From the NCBI GenBank assembly GCA_034696485.1, contig JAQIWT010000424.1, forward strand, positions 1 through 20,660: 20,660 nt of DNA, in the 5' to 3' direction. The notes under the pieces are model-generated. The model was not told the DNA's origin and made no database searches. It worked only from the letters and a program-made list of their open reading frames with translations. Source of the DNA: Isohypsibius dastychi (Eukaryota; Tardigrada; Eutardigrada; Parachela; Isohypsibiidae). Position 1 is the stretch's first letter; every line of letters starts with the position of its first letter. This document shows, piece after piece, positions 18,599-20,660 of this stretch. Position numbers and translations under genes: made by a program.

Positions 18599-20221
18599 TC
18601 ATTTCGCTCGCTTTACAATCCAGGTTTTGACAGTTTGAATTGAAAATGTCAAGGTCAGCCGTGCCTTAATCGGTTGTTTGAAGCAGTGCTGTAACGGAAC
18701 TGGATTACTGTAAATGCTTTCCACCGGACGGAGCCAAGTGGGTCTGCTTGACCCAGAGTAGCTGTGGAATACCCCGGACACAAATCCTGCTTCCCAAGAC
18801 CTCATACAACCCAGCTGGTAGATCACCTGAAATAAGCGATAGTGTTCATCAGCCATAAATGTTGAGGCTTTTAGCAGTCGCATACTCGTTTCACTATCTG
18901 ATAGTCATTCTCGCAGTGTGCATATTTTGCATAAAGTTTGACATAAGCGTCCACAAACCACGAGCCGTAAACCTCCGTGCTCATCGAGCGATGTGCTGCA
19001 AAGTGATAAAAACTGTCTGCCTAGACCGTATCCAGGCTAGGTAAGTTGAAACTTACCTGGTATTCCAGCACCGACAAAATGGATGTCACCGGTTTTCTTG
19101 ACTTTGACTTCCACGTGTCGTGATTCGTCATTACCTTTCAGCTTCGGCTCACGTTTGCGATTAACCACTTCTTCGTGTATCTCTTCCATCATGACAATTT
19201 TCTTTTTGTAGCAACCAGCTGTATTTAAGAACAATTTTTGAATCAAGAGATTGACGGAATTGGGTGAGCCTTACGACATCGGGAGAAGATGATTCGTAAC
19301 ATAATCGGCTTATATTCCATCGCCGGTATATCAAGGAACATGCTATAGACATATTCAAGAGACATGCTCTGGCGGTCTATCCTATCCGGTGTGAACACGA
19401 ATACGACCAACGAGTCTAGCTTGATATTCCGTTCGTCACCAGCAAATGCTTTCACAAGCTCACAGAGATCCTGAAAAGCGCACATTGGTAATGAAACACA
19501 ACACCATCTTAGTTGCTACTGATTTCCTTCACATCTGAACTAAACATGAGTGAGGTGTCAAGAACCACGGTCTGGTCTTTGTCCGACCGTTAAAGAGTTG
19601 CGGCCCAGCCCAGCCATTACTGGACCGAAAAGCATCCCATTTACCTCTCTGGTTTTTGTAAAGTGTTTTGTGCCGCGATATATTTCAAACTGGAGGTCCT
19701 TGTACAACTTGATAATTTTATCCGCATCAACGTGTCTTTTGGCGTATGGGTTTGCTCTGGTTTGAAAATGGTCTTTCAGGGATAATTCGTCGTTATGAAC
19801 CACTACCAGAACAAGTCCCCGTGGAATGGATGTCATTTTGTAAACAGATTTGCTCTTTCTGCGAATTCGTCCGGTGGTAACGTTGTATTCCTCATTGGAG
19901 CTAACGTTGCATGGAATAAAGTAGGGCTTTGGATCTGTTGGAGATTGTCATAAACATGTGCTTCAAAAACTAATTCAGAATACCTTTTTCGAATCGTTGA
20001 ATGAAAGTCTGCTCCCTATTCGCAACCTCGTATCCCACCGGTCCCGTAAAGAAACATTGATTCATTTTGTCAGTGAGTTTAAGTTGGAGTAGCAAGACAG
20101 AATCGGTTTTACTGATCGCAAGATACGAGATAGAATTCAAAGTGAAGTAAAAATAAGAGCATGTTAATATTCTCAAACGATCTACATACTCGCACAAGTC
20201 GATCGATCGATAGCGGGACAT
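18599..20221 (-). CDS. Pseudocaspase 2: intact paralogue of pseudocaspase 1
   Basis: Seven exons on the minus strand: 20221-20190, 20111-19984, 19934-19645, 19470-19275, 19218-19057, 18995-18886 and 18826-18599. They join with the same phases as pseudocaspase 1 into about 381 residues. The architecture is the same: PRGLVLVVVHNDEL, KRHVDADKIIKLYKDL, VFTPDRID replacing the SHG region (Pro178 for His), Cys215 in FSRCPG, then GDIHFVGAGIPG and VYGSWFVDAYVKL. Exon 5 is one codon longer than in the paralogue. By eye, protein identity between the two is about 88% in exon 3, 71% in exon 4, 83% in exon 6, but only about 44% in exon 7. Both copies stay open with conserved splice sites despite this divergence, which argues that both are functional. 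It is convergent with the small-subunit-only copy, mirroring the first pair. Protease activity is unlikely. A role as a caspase partner or inhibitor is inferred. Confidence 0.85.
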
Positions 20222-20450
20222 GAGGGCCGGCGCGAAAAAAGGAGCGCATAAGTCGGTTTCTCTGTGCATCTCCTTCCGCTTTGCACTTACGATATGGCAA
20301 GCACGGATTGAGAAGCATGTGTATTGCTGCTGATGAAATTGGTTTCCCAGTACGCCGTGAGTTGGCCTGATTCAGCGCGATCACTCAAACCATGTGTAGT
20401 TTCTCAATCTTTAAGTGCGCGAGAAAAAGTGAAAATACTGTGTATTCACG
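20222..20450 (-). promoter_or_regulatory. Conserved upstream block of pseudocaspase 2
   Basis: Aligns with 15515-15745 upstream of pseudocaspase 1. Similarity stops near 20450, marking the right end of the duplicated segment. Probably promoter and 5' UTR. The start frame is open upstream to a TGA in both copies, and here an additional in-frame ATG exists at about 20269 that the paralogue lacks (ACG). Confidence 0.5.
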
Positions 20451-20660
20451 AAAAATAGGGGAATTAGTTTAAAATGATCAGCCATTGTACCTCACATATT
20501 CGCCAAAGCCATTATGGGTGAACCTGGCCAGCATGGCTAGCTAGTGGGTATCTACGGTCTGACCAGTTTGGGGATCTTCATCTTACCGTAATTCACCGAT
20601 TAAGAGCCCGGGCTCTTAATCTTTCGAAGCCCGAAAATTTGGGCTCTTATTACGGGGGGG
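20451..20660. other. Unassigned right edge
   Basis: No coding sequence is recognised. It contains the nested palindrome at 20585-20654 and ends in a seven-G run. Confidence 0.5.
20585..20654. repeat. Nested palindrome / inverted repeat
   Basis: A perfect 22-base palindrome occupies 20599-20620 (core GAGCCCGGGCTC). Downstream, GGGCTCTTATTACGG (20640-20654) is the inverse of CCGTAAT (20586-20592) plus AAGAGCCC in the palindrome. The arms can pair in more than one way. It could be the end of a foldback element. Confidence 0.7.

Overview
The window looks like animal genomic DNA, most probably from a nematode. Genes are split by short to mid-sized introns with TTTTCAG-type acceptors and GTAAGT/GTATGT-type donors, and the proteins are metazoan signalling families: a CREB3-type bZIP factor, a FERM-tyrosine phosphatase and caspases. 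The nematode call is an inference from splice style and gene content; nothing in the sequence fixes the species.

Layout. (1) 966-2624, minus strand: the first three coding exons of a CREB3-family transcription factor. The gene leaves the window on the left in the middle of the bZIP basic region. (2) 3533-8910, plus strand: a complete five-exon Pez/PTPN14/PTPN21-type phosphatase (N-terminal FERM, C-terminal PTP), divergently arranged with (1). Its active-site loop reads LC instead of HC and its WPD loop reads WSE, so it is probably catalytically impaired. (3) 10031-13474, plus strand: a caspase with the catalytic His and Cys present, but with two of the usual S1-pocket positions changed. (4) 13878-15514, minus strand: an intact seven-exon caspase homologue that has lost the catalytic His, convergent with (3). 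(5) 15831-16193, plus strand: a broken copy of the last phosphatase exon. (6) 17507-18016, plus strand: a caspase small-subunit copy without a large subunit and with a frameshift. (7) 18599-20221, minus strand: a second intact pseudocaspase, paralogous to (4).

Items 5-7 repeat the order and orientation of the end of item 2, then items 3 and 4. The right half of the window therefore reads as a tandem segmental duplication in which the caspase prodomain and large subunit were lost from the second copy. The caspase and both pseudocaspases share intron positions and phases, so all descend from one caspase gene. The result is a compact locus with one probable protease, two intact protease-dead relatives and a small-subunit-only remnant. 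Protease-dead relatives elsewhere (cFLIP with caspase-8, CSP-3 with CED-3 in C. elegans) regulate active caspases, so a regulatory module is a reasonable but untested reading.

Non-coding features include an inverted-repeat (foldback-like) segment inside a caspase intron, two adjacent perfect hairpins in the next intron, two 13-G tracts, two TGACGTGG motifs at the CREB3-like gene, several AT-rich simple repeats and a strong palindrome at the right edge. No rRNA, tRNA, CRISPR array or recognisable autonomous transposon was seen.
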